From assembly GCA_051294375.1 (NCBI GenBank), contig CM119263.1, positions 19,992,115 through 20,056,114 on the forward strand: a stretch of 64,000 nt of DNA, read 5' to 3'. A model generated the notes under the pieces. It searched no databases and was not told where the DNA came from. It saw nothing but the letters and a program-made list of their open reading frames with translations. Each line of letters opens with the position of its first letter. Within the stretch, counting starts at the first letter, position 1. Origin of the DNA: Paraspadella gotoi (taxonomy: Eukaryota; Chaetognatha). The position numbers and the translations under genes are program-made. This document shows positions 15,590 to 27,547 of the stretch, piece after piece.

Positions 15590-16059
15590 TGTCTCGATCA
15601 GTTTAAGAATGAGATTTTCGAATTCGAGTGGTGACGAACATTTATCAAGAAAAGGGCAAAAAGATGTCCTTTCAGTAGATTTCGCACCTTTTACGTATCT
15701 CGCCCAGTTTAAAAAAAAATTGAAGAAAAGAAAACCTTTTCGCACTTATATTGCATCGACCTTACTAGTTTGCACAATAAGAAGAAGACTAGTAATCCTA
15801 CTATTTTATTTTGTCATTGAGGCGAGGAGAGGAGAGAGGAAGGTGTTACTTTTAGTAAGAGAGACCGGTCGTAGGTCGCCTTATCATTCCGTTTTTGGGT
15901 AACTTTACTATTCGACGTCCGCAACCAAACTTAGCTGCCAACAGTCGGTGGTTTGTTAATCCATTATATTTTGTTTTCCCTCTAACGTCGAGTTTCAGTT
16001 TGCGCATTAATACACACTTTTTTTCGCAATAATATAATTTTTTTTAAAGTTATATATAT

Positions 16060-16515
16060 ATAAACCACCAAAGCCTGTCCAAAGTCAGGGGCAAGATAGC
16101 TTATTTATGAAATGAATGGATAATTTTTATATTGGTTGTACCAATTTCATAAAGAAAACAAAAACTATTTTCACATATGTATGAATATATATAAATAATA
16201 AAAAATAATAATAATAAATAATAATATACTTTTTTAAAGCAATAATAATTTTTTAGTATTCCCCGATCTTTTCATACAATTGAAATATTCTTTGAAATAG
16301 TATACCACTTCATTGATAGGGAAGCCAGGTACTCTGGGAGTGAATAAATGAGTGAATTTTTTTTTTTTTATTGAAAGCTTGCAGGGACCTGCTATGTCAT
16401 TATCTCGTAAGAGTGATGGAAGACTTAAACCACCAAAGCCTGTCCAAAGTCAGGGGCAAGATAGCTTTTTTATTAAATGAATGGATAATTTGTAAATTGG
16501 TCGTACCAATTTCAT
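16060..16515 (+). repeat. Dispersed repeat ending in TTGGTTGTACCAA palindrome, two copies
   Basis: Both copies contain AAGCCTGTCCAAAGTCAGGG followed by GCAAGATAGCTT and end in ATTGGT[TC]GTACCAATTTCATA. The second also carries the upstream part with GCTTGCAGGGACCTGCTATG. Other copies are at 28700-28845, 34400-34545, 51770-51835 (inverted) and 52360-52595, with an end fragment near 7605. Confidence 0.7.
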
Positions 16516-17810
16516 AACTTTGTATTAAGTTTTATAAAAAAATCGCATAAGAAAAATCTGGATTGACGACAAATTTTGATACTAAAAAAAAATCCACTTT
16601 GAGAAAAGAAAATTAATTTATAAACAAAGAAAAAGAAAAGAATAAATATAAAGACAGAATAGAAAGGAAATAAAGAATAGAAAGGAAATAAAAAATAGAA
16701 AGGAAAGAAAGAATAGAAAATAAAAAGAATAGAAAGAAAAGAAAGAAAGAATAGAAAAAAAGGAAATAAAGAATAAAAAGGAAAGAAAGAATAAAAAGGA
16801 AAGAAAGAATAGAAATAAAAATAAAGAGAGAGTGACGAGAAGAAAGAACGAAATAAAATTAAAAACCCAATGTTGCGATACAAAATGATAACATGCACGA
16901 ATGCGATGCTTAATTTTAATAAAAAACGCAGAGAGAATCAGACGAATCAGCAGAAGCACAGCAGGAGAAAAGAGAAAAAAAGAAAGAAAGCCCCTGCAGA
17001 GCCCAAGGAATCAGCGACTGGGGAAAAGAGAGAGAGAGCTACATATAATTAAAAGAGAAAAGAGAGAGAGAAGGAGACAAAAATAAAAATAGAGGAAATT
17101 TGTTTGTTTTTATAAAACAAAACATTTAATAACTGTCCTCACCCAATTTTAAGGACCTCGATATCAAGCTGTATATAAATTTTCAGCTTCATACACCCAA
17201 ATTTAATCATCAAAAAGGCGATCTATAAATTGGAACGCCGACGACTACGCCACTTATGTGCAAAAGCGTTATGAGATCGTTGCAAACGCAAAGCGATTGC
17301 AGCAATAAAAAGCAAATTTCGGATATTTCGGCTTCAATTTAAGCCTTCATCAGCGCATAAACAAATTGACTTGTGATAAAAATATTTTTTATCAAAAATC
17401 AAAAAGTTTTTGTACTGATGAAAGCTTACATTAAAGCTTTTTCTTAATAAAACTCCTAAATAAACAATTCATAGTCTACCACAAACAAATAATGCGAGAA
17501 ATAAAAAAAAAATAATATTTATGTTATATTTTTTAAACGGTTAACAATTCGGTTAAAAGTTGTTAAAGATTAGGTGTGGTAAGGGTTAGGGATTAGGGGT
17601 AGTAAGAGTTAAGGGAGGTTTTAAAATAGAATTTATAATAAAAAGTTTTTCTACCTTTACCAATATCTTATTTAAATTTTACATAGCAAGGTTTTTATAC
17701 TTCGCTCATAAGAAGCGAAAAACAAATCACCAACCGCAAAATCCCGGTCGGCGAATGTAAAAGTTCGCTAAGTTTTTAAAAACGATACTACCAAAAATTT
17801 TGAATATGTT

Positions 17811-17925
17811 TAACGATTTTTATTTTTATAAGCAGACATGTTTCGACTCACAATTTCGAATCTTCATCAGCACTATTGTGAGTTGAAACATGTCTGCTTA
17901 TAAAAATAAAAATCGTTGTACTCAA
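17811..17925 (-). ncRNA. Hammerhead-ribozyme-like motif in an inverted repeat
   Basis: Reading the minus strand from 17872: CTGATGA, an extra A, stem II GATTC...GAGTC, then GAAACATGTC. The flanks ATTTTTATTTTTATAAGCAG are repeated inverted on the other side, giving a roughly 115-bp hairpin. Fold or activity not tested. Confidence 0.45.
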
Positions 17926-18379
17926 ATTAAAAATTCTTTGTAATCTCTCAAAACAACAAAACGAAATGTTTATAACATGAACTACACTACCAAATTGAAG
18001 TAATAAAAAAAACTAGTGCGATTAAACTTCAATATTTTAATCTAATCAAGTTTATCAGATCACATCGTCGGTAGATTAATTCTTCCGACTAGAATATTTA
18101 TTTTTTCTTACATATGAAAACATGACGTACATCAAGCAATATTAAAAATACGTACTTGTTGATTGCTGATATTTACTTGACATAAGCCTACGAGACAGAT
18201 CAAAATAAAGTTTAAGAGAATTTTGAAGATCTGTATCATTATGTGCAATACATGCGTAATTGCCAGAAACAATATAACATGTAAGCTGTAGATTATATTT
18301 ATAATTCTCAAGTATATATTTGCGAAAAGACAAGTAAAAATAAGCAGTAAAAAAATATAAAAACAAGATCGGTCCATCC

Positions 18380-18660
18380 AATGTATTGCGCCGCAGTAAC
18401 CATCTTTTCACATGTATTTCCTTGTGATCACATGACTACATGATTATGAAATTTATGTATATATCACTACTCTGCAAGGTTTCATTTCAAACAACCAGAC
18501 TTTACGAGTAATATTTACTTACTTTATTTAATATTTACTTTTAGTGGGACAAACCCGACGGACAGACATACCAACCGACCGACCGAAAAGTGACTAATAC
18601 TATAAATATATTCTATAATGTATAGAGTTGCTCCGCGAGTACTCGCGACGCAACTAAAAA
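18380..18660. repeat. Dispersed repeat with TTGCGCCGCAGT start and GACCGACCGAAAAGTGACT
   Basis: Shares TTGCGCCGCAGT, CTTTTCACATGTATTTCC, GATCACATGA, GACCGAAAAGTGACT and GAGTTGCTCCGCGAGTACTC with 56150-56480; the middle part also occurs at 54480-54740. Confidence 0.65.
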
Positions 18661-18737
18661 TCAGTGAAAACATACAGCGTATGTTTGTTTATAATCGTTT
18701 GTAGAAGAAAAAGTTAATCAAAGTCAAACAACAAAAA

Positions 18738-21700
18738 TTAAACTGAAGATGAGCTCAAAGGAACGACGGAAGACTGTTTGCCAAAGACTAGCAAATACGG
18801 CGGCGGTATTGGCGGGGGCGGATTGGAGGGTGGTTCATCAAAAAAGCGAAGGTGTCGTTCATAAAAGTCGATGACCAACTGAGGACACTTAACGTTGGCC
18901 TCCTCGGCCTTGACGACGTCGGCCTCCATCGTGTCGCGCCACTTGACCACCAGCCAGTGGCTGCGCGGCCAAGACGGGTCGTCTTTGGATGAAATTTTTG
19001 GCTTCGGTGAGAATTTGGGACCCGCGATAGCGGCAACAATGCACTCGGGAACGAGGGATCGATCGAAAACAGATTTGCCGTCGTGGTCAAACGATCGGGA
19101 TGAATCACTTTCTTGCGAGGAGAACGATGCAGATTTCTGATTTATGAAATAAAAAAGTAAGAAACTGAAGAGACAGTAATTATTGATAAGTGTTAATGAC
19201 AGAACCGTTCAATATAAGCAGTTCCTGAGCTTCGGATCAGGCTGTAACACCATGTTACAGGCGGGTTAAGCGCCCCGTCACTCTTAACTGCCAGACGACC
19301 ACCGGGCTAGAACCCCGGACCTTTGGGTTGGGAGGCGAATGACTTGCCTCCGGCACCAATGGCCGCTGATGAACGGTTGGTGGATTTTAGTCCACCATAA
19401 AACAATGATTTCAAATACTTGTATTTAAATTTATACTGGTTGGTTCCTTGTTTTAGATAAAAAAAATTTTTCAGAAGTTACATAATGCAGGCAGGGGCGG
19501 CGAGAGGGGGGGTTTCATTCGCCTGAGAAAAGAGAAAAAAGTAGGAAAGAAAGAAGAAAAAAGAAAAGAAAAAGAAAAAAAGAAAGAGGCAGAAGTTTGA
19601 GCACTGGAGCAATTCTCAAAGCAGAAAGTCGGTAATCGAAAACTAAAAACTAGAATTATGGAGAGCAGGGGGGGCCCGGCCAGGGGGCCAGTGGAGGGGC
19701 CGCCATTTCTCTTGTCGCCCCTGAATACAGGGGTGGGACCCTATATTTAGACAAAACTTAACGTCCTGCCCTGTCTGAACGATTTGAGATACAATATTAA
19801 AATGAGTGGCAATGGTTTTTTTTTTGGTCTTTTTTCTTTAAATGTATACAATGAAACAAAAAGATTTAATCGTTTTCATATGCGCGCATTGTATTGCATA
19901 CGATAAAAGCCATACTACTCAATATGATAATGGTATGTGTTATCACAATCCAAATAAAACCCATTTCATTTTTTTTTCAGGTAAGTAAAACGAAATTTTA
20001 GGAAGATTATAACGAATAAGCATAAATAGTCAAATAATTTATGTATTTCTTACCTTTTTGACGCTTTTAATATGCATTCAGAAATCTTACATGATTAATT
20101 TAATTATCTGACAATATCGTTAATAATTTTTTTTTATAAAAGTAAGTTAATAAAAATTAAACCATAACAGTTTAACCGAACCTGACTTACTTTAAAATTG
20201 TTTTTAACCAAAATACCATGTACACATTGCAAGAAGCATTGTTATACTACAAATAAGAACTACCAAAAATATTTCTAACTATAATAAAATGAGATGAAAC
20301 AAAGTATTCAAACTTTTTTTTTCAAACCGCGCAATTAAACAGAGCAGTTGCCTTTGTTGCATCAAAAAAAGGAAAATATCAAAGAATTTCAAAACAATTA
20401 ATATATCCTCTAAAAGCTAAGATGGAGTATTAAACGAATATTTTTTCAGATTTTAAAAATCATTAAGAGTTTTAGAGTAATGATTTTTTAAATTTTGTCT
20501 CGATATATGGTCCTACCCCTGTACTAGGGTGAAGTGAAAGTTTGGAATCAAAATTTAGCAGTTATATCTTGTATTTGATCTTTCTTTTTGTTTGTGTAAT
20601 TTAATGAAAAATTCGTTTTTGAACAACAATTTATTAAGTTTATAATGACATGTTTCGACTCTATGTTTCGAGTCTTCATCAGCAAATTATATCTTGAAAA
20701 CTATCATATTAGTGAATACTAATTTGTAATTATTTTTCTTTTTTTACAAATATAGTAGCGCAGTCAGCTTATTTTGTATATATATAACCCTTATATAATG
20801 TCAAAATTTCAAAATGTTTTTTTTTTATTTCTGAGGACAGATTAAGATTCCTCGTTAAAAGTTAATAGAAGAAAATATAAATCTTTTTCAAAAATCATGT
20901 CATTAAGCTAAAATTATAAAAAACTATTTTTAATAGGGATCAACTCCAGAGATAATATAAAATTTCGACTATTAGCAAAGTATTTTTAGTTGTCTTGACT
21001 AAATATTTAAGCAATCATTTTCAAAAAAAATTTACATTATACGTCTTAAATATATATACATATATATATACATTAAATATTACTTGTCTTTTTTACATTA
21101 TAAAATTTTTTTTTGAAATCTTAACATTTTTTGATGGATTCTGATAGAGCATAAAAAATTAAACAAGAAATATAATTATAGCTTTTAAAAATTCTTACGT
21201 TTTCTAAGTGAAAATATAAAAAAACTGGTAAAATTATCGAAAGATGATGATGATGATGATTTTTTATGGTTTTTCTTATTTTTGACTCACTTATCATGAA
21301 AATATTTAAAAAAGAATTATACTTTGTGTAGAAAACTTTTTATGAGCTATCTGAATCTGGTCTTAAAATTTAAAAATTATGAAAAAAATTTTTGGCCTTT
21401 CCTATTTATAAATAAATATTAAAAAATTAATTATTTGGGTATAGAGCCATATAAGAAATGTTTTGTCCATTGAAAGTATACTTCAAAATGTATAAATTTT
21501 CGTTTGAGCATGTAATCATTCTAAATTTTTGACTCACCCCATTGAGTGGGGCTACCCCTATTTTTAAGCTTGAAATTAAAAATGGGCGTCTTAAATATAT
21601 TTTTTTACATTTTTAACCTACCTAATGAAAAAATTTTTAAAAAAGAATAATACTTTCTTATATCAACTTTTTGCAAGGAATCTAAATCCGATCTTACAAT

Positions 21701-22615
21701 TTAAAAATTTGCATTTTGATATTTTAGCTTATTATATACTTATTACTATATATAAATATAGCTCACTGGTGGCCACTAATATATAAAATTAAAAAATAAA
21801 TTTACTAAAGTATTTTTATTGGTTTTTATTTTCATGTTTTATATGCTAAATATTAATTTTCTAAAATTTTATCATTTTCACATCACTCTACCCTGTCAAG
21901 TCCTGTGCAAAAAAAAAGGACTCTTAAATCCTAAATCCATGAAGAGACAGTAATTATTGTTGTGTTCGTAACCGAACCGTTCAATGCACAAGGTGCCACT
22001 CGACAGCCCGCCGCTAAAAAAAAATCGCCATTTGCAAACTTGTAAAGATTTTTTTAATCTGAAAGATTTTTTCTGTAGTAAAAACCTAAATCATTTATAG
22101 ATCTAAATTTTTCTCGGCTTTGTTTGAATACTTTAAAAAAATCATTGATCACAAATTGATTGTTAAATTTGAACCAAACTTGTACCAATAGTTCTTTTTT
22201 CCATAAAGGTTTTTTACCTATAAATATTTTTCACAATAAAGGAATCTAACAAGATTTATTTGGGCAATGTTTTAGGGCGTCTTTTTTTTGCACAGGTACA
22301 TAAGTAACTTTTAAATGGTGGTTGTTCCCTTTTTGAATTTCAAATATGAATTTTAGTTTTATCATTTCTCACCTCTCGTCGCTTTTTCTTTAAGGCGAGA
22401 ATCTCGGTACGTTTTTTATGTTTTGCCTCAAACTCAGCGACGAGATCGGGACAGTTCAGATTAGTTTTAGGTTCCCAAGTGTTTTCAGAATCGGGATAGC
22501 CCTCCCACTTGATCAAGTAAAGGGTGCACTCGCCGTCGTGCCTTCTTTTTAAAATCCTTTCGACGACGAACTCGTCTATTTCCGCCTCCATCGCTGTATC
22601 AGTGTCACTGGCCAT
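18738..22615 (-). CDS. Heterochromatin protein 1 (HP1/CBX) homologue
   Basis: Two exons, 22615-22373 and 19136-18738, joined in phase 0 across a 3.2-kb intron; 213 residues including Met. The chromodomain (about residues 14-65) has [33 protein letters not shown] and [12 protein letters not shown], with the aromatic-cage positions Tyr/Phe, Trp and Trp/Tyr in place. The chromoshadow domain has [19 protein letters not shown] and [18 protein letters not shown], close to vertebrate HP1. HP1 binds methylated H3K9 through the chromodomain, dimerises through the shadow domain and packs heterochromatin. Odd points are an insert of about 15 residues in the shadow domain ([18 protein letters not shown]) between its first two strands, and a Pro-rich, Ser-rich tail. 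The intron carries a SINE, a hAT-like element and a TA-flanked TIR element. Confidence 0.92.
19165..19396 (-). repeat. tRNA-derived SINE in HP1 intron
   Basis: Inverted relative to the copy at 27548-27765; shares GGTCCGGGGTTCTAGC (B-box-like GGTTCTAGC), a middle palindromic GTAACACCATGTTACAG and a 3' TGAACGGTTCTGTCA end. A 3' fragment also lies near 21940-21990. Confidence 0.65.
19492..19723. mobile_element. hAT-like MITE
   Basis: Ends CAGGGGCGGCGAGAG and CTTGTCGCCCCTG are inverted, flanked by 8-bp near-repeats AATGCAGG (19484-19491) and AATACAGG (19724-19731). The CAGGGGCGG end and 8-bp duplication are typical of the hAT superfamily. Too short to encode a transposase. Confidence 0.65.
19728..20521. 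mobile_element. TA-flanked TIR element (pogo/Tc1-like MITE)
   Basis: Terminal inverted repeats CAGGGGTGGGACC...TATAT and the inverse ATATATGGTCCTACCCCTG, flanked by TA on both sides. About 794 bp with no coding frame. It abuts the hAT-like MITE. Confidence 0.6.
20646..20684 (-). ncRNA. Hammerhead-ribozyme-like motif, degenerate stem I
   Basis: Minus strand: GCTGATGA A GACTC GAAACATA GAGTC GAAACATGTC. Stem II is perfect; the adjacent flanks do not pair next to the core, so stem I looks decayed. Confidence 0.4.
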
Positions 22616-24081
22616 CGCTGAAGCGACTTATCGATTTATAAATACTGAAAATGCGAACACAATATAACAAACCAAATAGTAAACTGTCTGAAAATGAAGG
22701 GCGATTCAGAAAATAAAAAACAATCGTTTTGGATCAAAATCAAAATCAAAATGCTTCTTGACATTTGTTGAACATATCAAAATTTTTTACTGTTCTAGAA
22801 GAATTTGCCAACTGGATTACATGACATGTCCATAGTGGGAACGTAATTTGAATGGTGCTCAAATTTAAATACCTAATTTAGTATGAGGAAAAGTTTATTA
22901 AAAAAACTACCCATAATATGACAATCTAAAAAAAATATAAATAAATAAAGTGACGTTACTATCAAAGAAAATTATTTAAAAAATCCGAAAAAAAAAACCA
23001 AATGATTGATGCGATAACGAATTATTGATGTAATAGTAATTGATTGATTGATTGATTGATGTAATAGTAATTGATTGATTGATGTAATAATAATTGATTG
23101 ATTGATGTAATAATAATTGCTTGATTGATGTAATAATAATTGATTGATTGATGTAATAGTAATTGATTATTGATGCGATGATAAGCAAATATTGATGCAA
23201 ATGATAACCGAAGGATTGATGCGATGATAAGCAAAGGATTGATGCGATGATAAGCAAAGGATTGATGTGATGATAACCAAATAATGTATGCGATGATAAT
23301 CATTCATTGATCCAATGATAATCATTCATTAACGCGATGAGTCATTTATTGATCCGATAATAATCATTGATGCGATGATAGAAAGAGAGAGAGAGAAAGA
23401 TAGAAAAAAAGAGCGATATATAATTAAAAGAGAGAAAGAAAAATAAAGAAATAGAGAAAAACTGAACAGCCGCTGTAGCAGATTAATTTGTGGATTATCT
23501 CAAATGAGATCGAGTTCCTCAATCTGATTTGCATATTGTCGTATTCTGATTAAGCTTTTATAAATTTTTGTTTTATTGCGCTAAAGTTTTAATATGAATA
23601 TTTTACATTGATCATATTTGTTTGTGGTTCAATTAATAGCCAAATAATTAATGATTTAATTATCATAATTGTTAGTTTACAACTTTAATTATTCTTGTAC
23701 AGCTGCGGCAGAGCTGAACTCGTCTATATATATAAAAATTATTTTGTAAATAAAATAAACAAGTGTAGGAATATGAAACATAACAATTTAAAAGACCTCA
23801 ATGATGAGAAACCATATCTAAATTTTCAGCTTCCTATGGTTATACACTTGAGCTATTTTCAATGTTAAAACAGCGTGACGACGACGACTACGGTCAAAAG
23901 AAACAAACGAATTAACATCTCGCCCAAGTCGGGTATTCGCCCGTCTGGCGAGATAAAAATTATAGTTCATAGTATCCTTGAAATTAAGGAACTTTAACTT
24001 AATTAAAAATAGAACAAAAAATTCTACCCTCACTTTTAAAATTACAATCAAACTTTTGGTTCAAATTACGCACCCTCCATT
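22616..24081. other. Intergenic region with a degenerate ATTGATG repeat array
   Basis: 22995-23380 is an array of (TTGA)n-like and 'TTGATGCGATGATAATC'-like units of variable length; the rest is AT-rich with purine tracts. No gene recognised. Confidence 0.6.
22995..23380 (+). repeat. ATTGATTGATGTAATAATA / GATGCGATGATAA degenerate tandem array
   Basis: Units of about 16-24 bp, first ATTGATTGATGTAATAATA, then TTGATGCGATGATAAGCAAA. Related arrays occur at 28855-29055, 30640-30800, 33290-33420 and 43640-43730. Confidence 0.75.
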
Positions 24082-27045
24082 TCAAATGGTCAGCTTTATG
24101 TTTTCGACTTCGATGAGGAATTTTACGCTGTCGAATTGTTTTCCCCTCCAAGCCCAGTGGCCGGACTTGTCTTTATGCTGAGACAACAGGCTCAGGTCGG
24201 TCGCTTGGTGGCCGCATCCGCAATGGTACGCATCACCAGGAGGTTTGGGATCCATGGGCTCGGAGCGTTTCTTTAAACTACGGTGATAAAAGTAGTAAGC
24301 AAGAGGCTTTTTCTGATTCTTGTTATGAATGTGCGGCAGGCCAGGAGCTACTTTGTTTCCACAAACAATCTCCCGATTAGTCGACGGCTCGAGGGTAAAT
24401 TTACGTTGAAAATCATGAGTTATCACCTCAGAGGGCGTAGGTGAGGCTCTGTCGATACTTTCCAACTCGGGAACGGCCTCGAGGTACAGATGTTCGTTGT
24501 CGAAATCGATTTCCTCACAGTCGTAACTCACGAGGCTCCTGTCGGAACTGAAATTCTTTGCTACGTTTGTGGAGCCTTGCTCGATCGTCTCCAAATCTGG
24601 AAGTTCTTCGACACGGTCAGGAACCAGAACTCATAATCTTATTTAAATTATTCTTATATTCTGCAATAATTTAATTTATTTCCGCAATTTTGTAATAGTC
24701 TCGTTTCTCGCTTATTAAAAATGTAGCTAATACAATATCCTATGTCCAGGGGCGTTGTACGTTTTGAAGAAGAAGTGAAATGGTCAAATACATTTTTAAT
24801 GTTCAACAGTTGAAAAAGATTTTTGTATATTTAAATTATAACATTAACAATTAGCTATTAATAAGTAATTGAAGAAAAGAAAAAGAAAATAGAAAATAAA
24901 AGAGATACATTTGTCAGGGATAGCAAAGTAATTAGTAAAGTGAAAGAAAAGAAAGCTCAAAATGATCTGGCCACTTGGCTTTTGGCAAATGAGAGGCTTG
25001 GGCGATGAGGCCGGGTCATTGACGAGTTAAGAAGACAGAGAATACAGTTTGACTGAGCATGTTAGTGCTGGATTGGGTAGGCTTCCTTGAGGGAAGATTC
25101 CCAGTGCTACTCGAATGTTTCTTTGGCCTGATACGCCTGCCGGCTTCCCTCGCCTGCTGTCGGGGTAGATGGGTGTCCATTCTTGTCGCTTTTGCGACAG
25201 GAGTGGTGGACTCCTCTCCCTCCTCCTGTAGCCGTCCTTTTGGGCGGCGCCCATTCCACAAAGAGAGGGACTGAATTGCTACAGTTGAGGGAGAGTCATC
25301 GCCTGCCTAAAGGTCTCCGCCTGTCTCGTTGAGGTAGGAGAATCTTTGTGCGGCCGTGGTGGCGGCGGGGCTCTTACTAATTACATTGCTATCCCTCACC
25401 AAATGAAACTCTTTCAATTTCTAATTTCTTCAATTAATTATTTATTAATAGCTAATTGTTAATGTTAAAATTTCAGTATACAAAAATCTTTTTCTTTTTC
25501 TCTCTCCCCAATTGATCATTTCACTTCTTCTTGCTCAATTGATCATTTATCGTTTGAATGTCAAATCGTTTCTTTTATCCTTTTATCTTTTTATCGTTTT
25601 AACTGTCAAATTGTTTCTTTTATTTCAGAAAAAAAAAAATTCATTTCTTCAAAACTAAAAATCTTAGCCTATTCTTACCACTGATCACTGTCCTTTCTAA
25701 ACTCTGTGTTGGAAACTTTGTCCCCTCTCTCTCTCTCTCCCTCCCCTTCTTTTGTAAAAAAATTGTAATTCAGAAAATAATATGGCGCTGTTGAAGGCTC
25801 GAATTTGAGCCGAAACATGTTCGTCCATTATCAAATTAATAAGCCGATATATTTTTGTGGGCGAGGACATAAAAAAATGCGAGCAATTCGATCCCTTTTT
25901 TTTATAATTTATGTCGATATTAAGTTTTAGTTCCGAACCCTCTATGTCAACATCTTCCTCAGCGGATGAATGGATAGGATAGTTCTCGCTAACATTGGAC
26001 GACGACCCAGAGAGGTTGTCAATAAATTCGAGGTCACTAGGATCGTAAATTTCATCCTCCGCCAAATCGGCCTGAACGATGGGAACTTGATCACCCCATC
26101 CAACAGGGAGTCCGATTGGAGCGGGATTCTTTGCAGCTCTTTCGCGCTCCTCGCGCTCCCGGCGTTCCTCTTCATACCGTTCCCGAGACCAACCCTGAGG
26201 CTTCCGGGTGTCAGGTGGCTCAGGGCCTCTGGCGCGGCGAAATAGCCTCATTTTATTTGCCGGGAACTTTGCGACCTCATCCCCGCGGATGCGAACCTGA
26301 AAATTTATGATTTCATTTTTTTTTCAAAAGTAAAGTTTCTTCTCAGACTTCTTCCTAAGGTTTAATAAAAAATAGAAACAAAATATTTTTTTTGGGTTCA
26401 GTTAAGCGTTCTTAAAAAGATATTTTACTTTTCTTTCATGTATGGCGATTTTGTGGGGCCGCCGTTTGTTATAGTATAAAAATCATGGTGGATTCATACC
26501 TTAACTGATTTGCCGCCATTGGAAGTCGTGCAGTTATGCAACCACTGGGGAAGTAACGACGTGTCGTGATTGACTCGTACCCGAATGACTTTGCAAAGCT
26601 TTTTGCATTCCAGTGAGCGAAAGACGGAAAGACGACGGTTGTTGAGGGTCCACCAATGGCCATTGTGGGGGACAACGTCGATCATAGGGATGTCGCGTTT
26701 CTTGATTTTGCGAGAAGCCAATTCGTTGAAAGTATCTTCGAGCGAGCGGCCGTCGGTGAAATAGCTCTTGATGTCATCTTGGGTGAATCTGATGTGAGAC
26801 GGCGGCAGGAAGATGGTCTCTACTCTCCCTTGACCTTGCTGAGAATAGGAACCACGACGATGAAAGCCATTGGCGAGACCAGGACCATTGCGAAGGCGGT
26901 TAGGGGAAAGATAGGCGCGTCCGCGCCCACCACCCAAGCCCGCGTTGGCTGCGACACCAAGGCGTTTCTTTACGCCACCAGATGGACGTTTAAAATTATC
27001 GATGCCTGTTACTTCGTTGTCCTCCGTTTCCGCCGTTTTAGTCAT
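24082..27045 (-). CDS. Uncharacterised protein with RG-rich, ParB-like and zinc-finger-like parts
   Basis: Proposed three exons: 27045-26500, 26296-25939, 24629-24082, all phases matching, 483 residues. The second donor (GAGG|gttcgg) is weak, so that join is tentative. Residues about 25-60 are Arg/Gly-rich (GLGGGRGRAYL). Residues about 70-150 resemble the ParB/sulfiredoxin-like fold: IRFTQDDIKSYFTDGRSLED, a variable helix, then HWWTLNNRRLSVFRSLE. A charged stretch (ERYEEERREREERERAAK) follows in exon 2. Exon 3 has a C-x-C-x(12)-H-x(6)-H cluster (HCGCGHQATDLSLLSQH) like a C2H2 finger, with GHWAWRGKQF after it. Together these suggest a nucleic-acid-binding protein, but function is not known to me. 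The intron between exons 2 and 3 holds a palindromic element with a hammerhead-like motif. Confidence 0.6.
24766..25531. mobile_element. Palindromic element with GC-rich core
   Basis: Imperfect inverted arms (about 24766-24960 and 25385-25531) surround a GC-rich core. The core (minus strand, about 25040-25260) is homologous to that of the palindrome at 44198-45416, with protein-level similarity [14 protein letters not shown] / [15 protein letters not shown] hammerhead-like motif lies 260 bp to the right. Confidence 0.6.
25787..25822 (+). ncRNA. Hammerhead-ribozyme-like motif with covarying stem II
   Basis: GCTGTTGA A GGCTC GAATTT GAGCC GAAACATGTTC. It carries one core change (CUGUUGA for CUGAUGA). 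The second stem II pair is G-C where other copies have A-U. Confidence 0.4.
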
Positions 27046-27386
27046 CTTGTCGATATACTTTAATAACTTAATCAGTCATTGATAGTTAAACAAATCTAAA
27101 ATCTTATTAAAACAAATATTATAACACAATTTCTGGGAACGAAGAAAAAAAGAAGACTTTTCGCAATGCCATAAATTTAAAATGACACGTTTATGTCCAA
27201 CAATACCAGTATGCTGAAAAAAATAATAATAATAATAATTTATCTGCTGCATTTTTCTTAAATAACGTATATAAATTAACATTGATCGACGAGAAAGTTA
27301 GGAGAAATTAAGAAAAAAATATGATGCTAGTATTTAGAGGAAACAGTGTTTTTGAATTTGTTACAACGATTTATTTTTAATAAAGG

Positions 27387-27424
27387 GACATGTTTCGACT
27401 CTTTGGGTTCGAGTCTTCATCAGC
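27387..27424 (-). ncRNA. Hammerhead-ribozyme-like motif
   Basis: Minus strand GCTGATGA A GACTC GAACCCAAA GAGTC GAAACATGTC, followed by CCTTTATT; partial stem I with upstream CAAATG. Confidence 0.45.
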
Positions 27425-27547
27425 ATTTGAAATTCACAAACTTTTCAGTTGTTTTCATTGACTTTGGAGAGAAAGAAGGAGAGAGAGATTGAGAGAGAGA
27501 GAGATATTATCACATGATGCTAGTATTTAAAATGAGTACAAATATGG

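Larger units (their letters stand above)
15590..18737. other. Repeat-rich intergenic region
   Basis: Holds two copies of the 'CAGGGGCAAGATAGC' repeat (about 16060-16150 and 16255-16515), a purine-rich low-complexity tract (16600-17090), a hammerhead-like inverted pair (17811-17925) and a repeat shared with 54480-54740 and 56150-56480 (18380-18660). No gene seen; reading frames in the purine tract are low-complexity artefacts. Confidence 0.6.

Noticed and set aside
16512-16959. Phe/Ser/Leu-rich minus-strand frames resembling membrane proteins
   Set aside because: They translate a purine-rich low-complexity tract (GAAAGAAA)n.
19210-19380. Possible functional tRNA gene
   Set aside because: Has a B box but no closed acceptor stem; a second copy with the same non-tRNA tail shows that it is a SINE.
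22976-23303. 93-codon frames rich in NQSIIITS
   Set aside because: Translations of the ATTGATG tandem array.
22995-23380. CRISPR-like regularly spaced repeat
   Set aside because: Units are irregular, low in complexity and without spacers; the sequence is eukaryotic.
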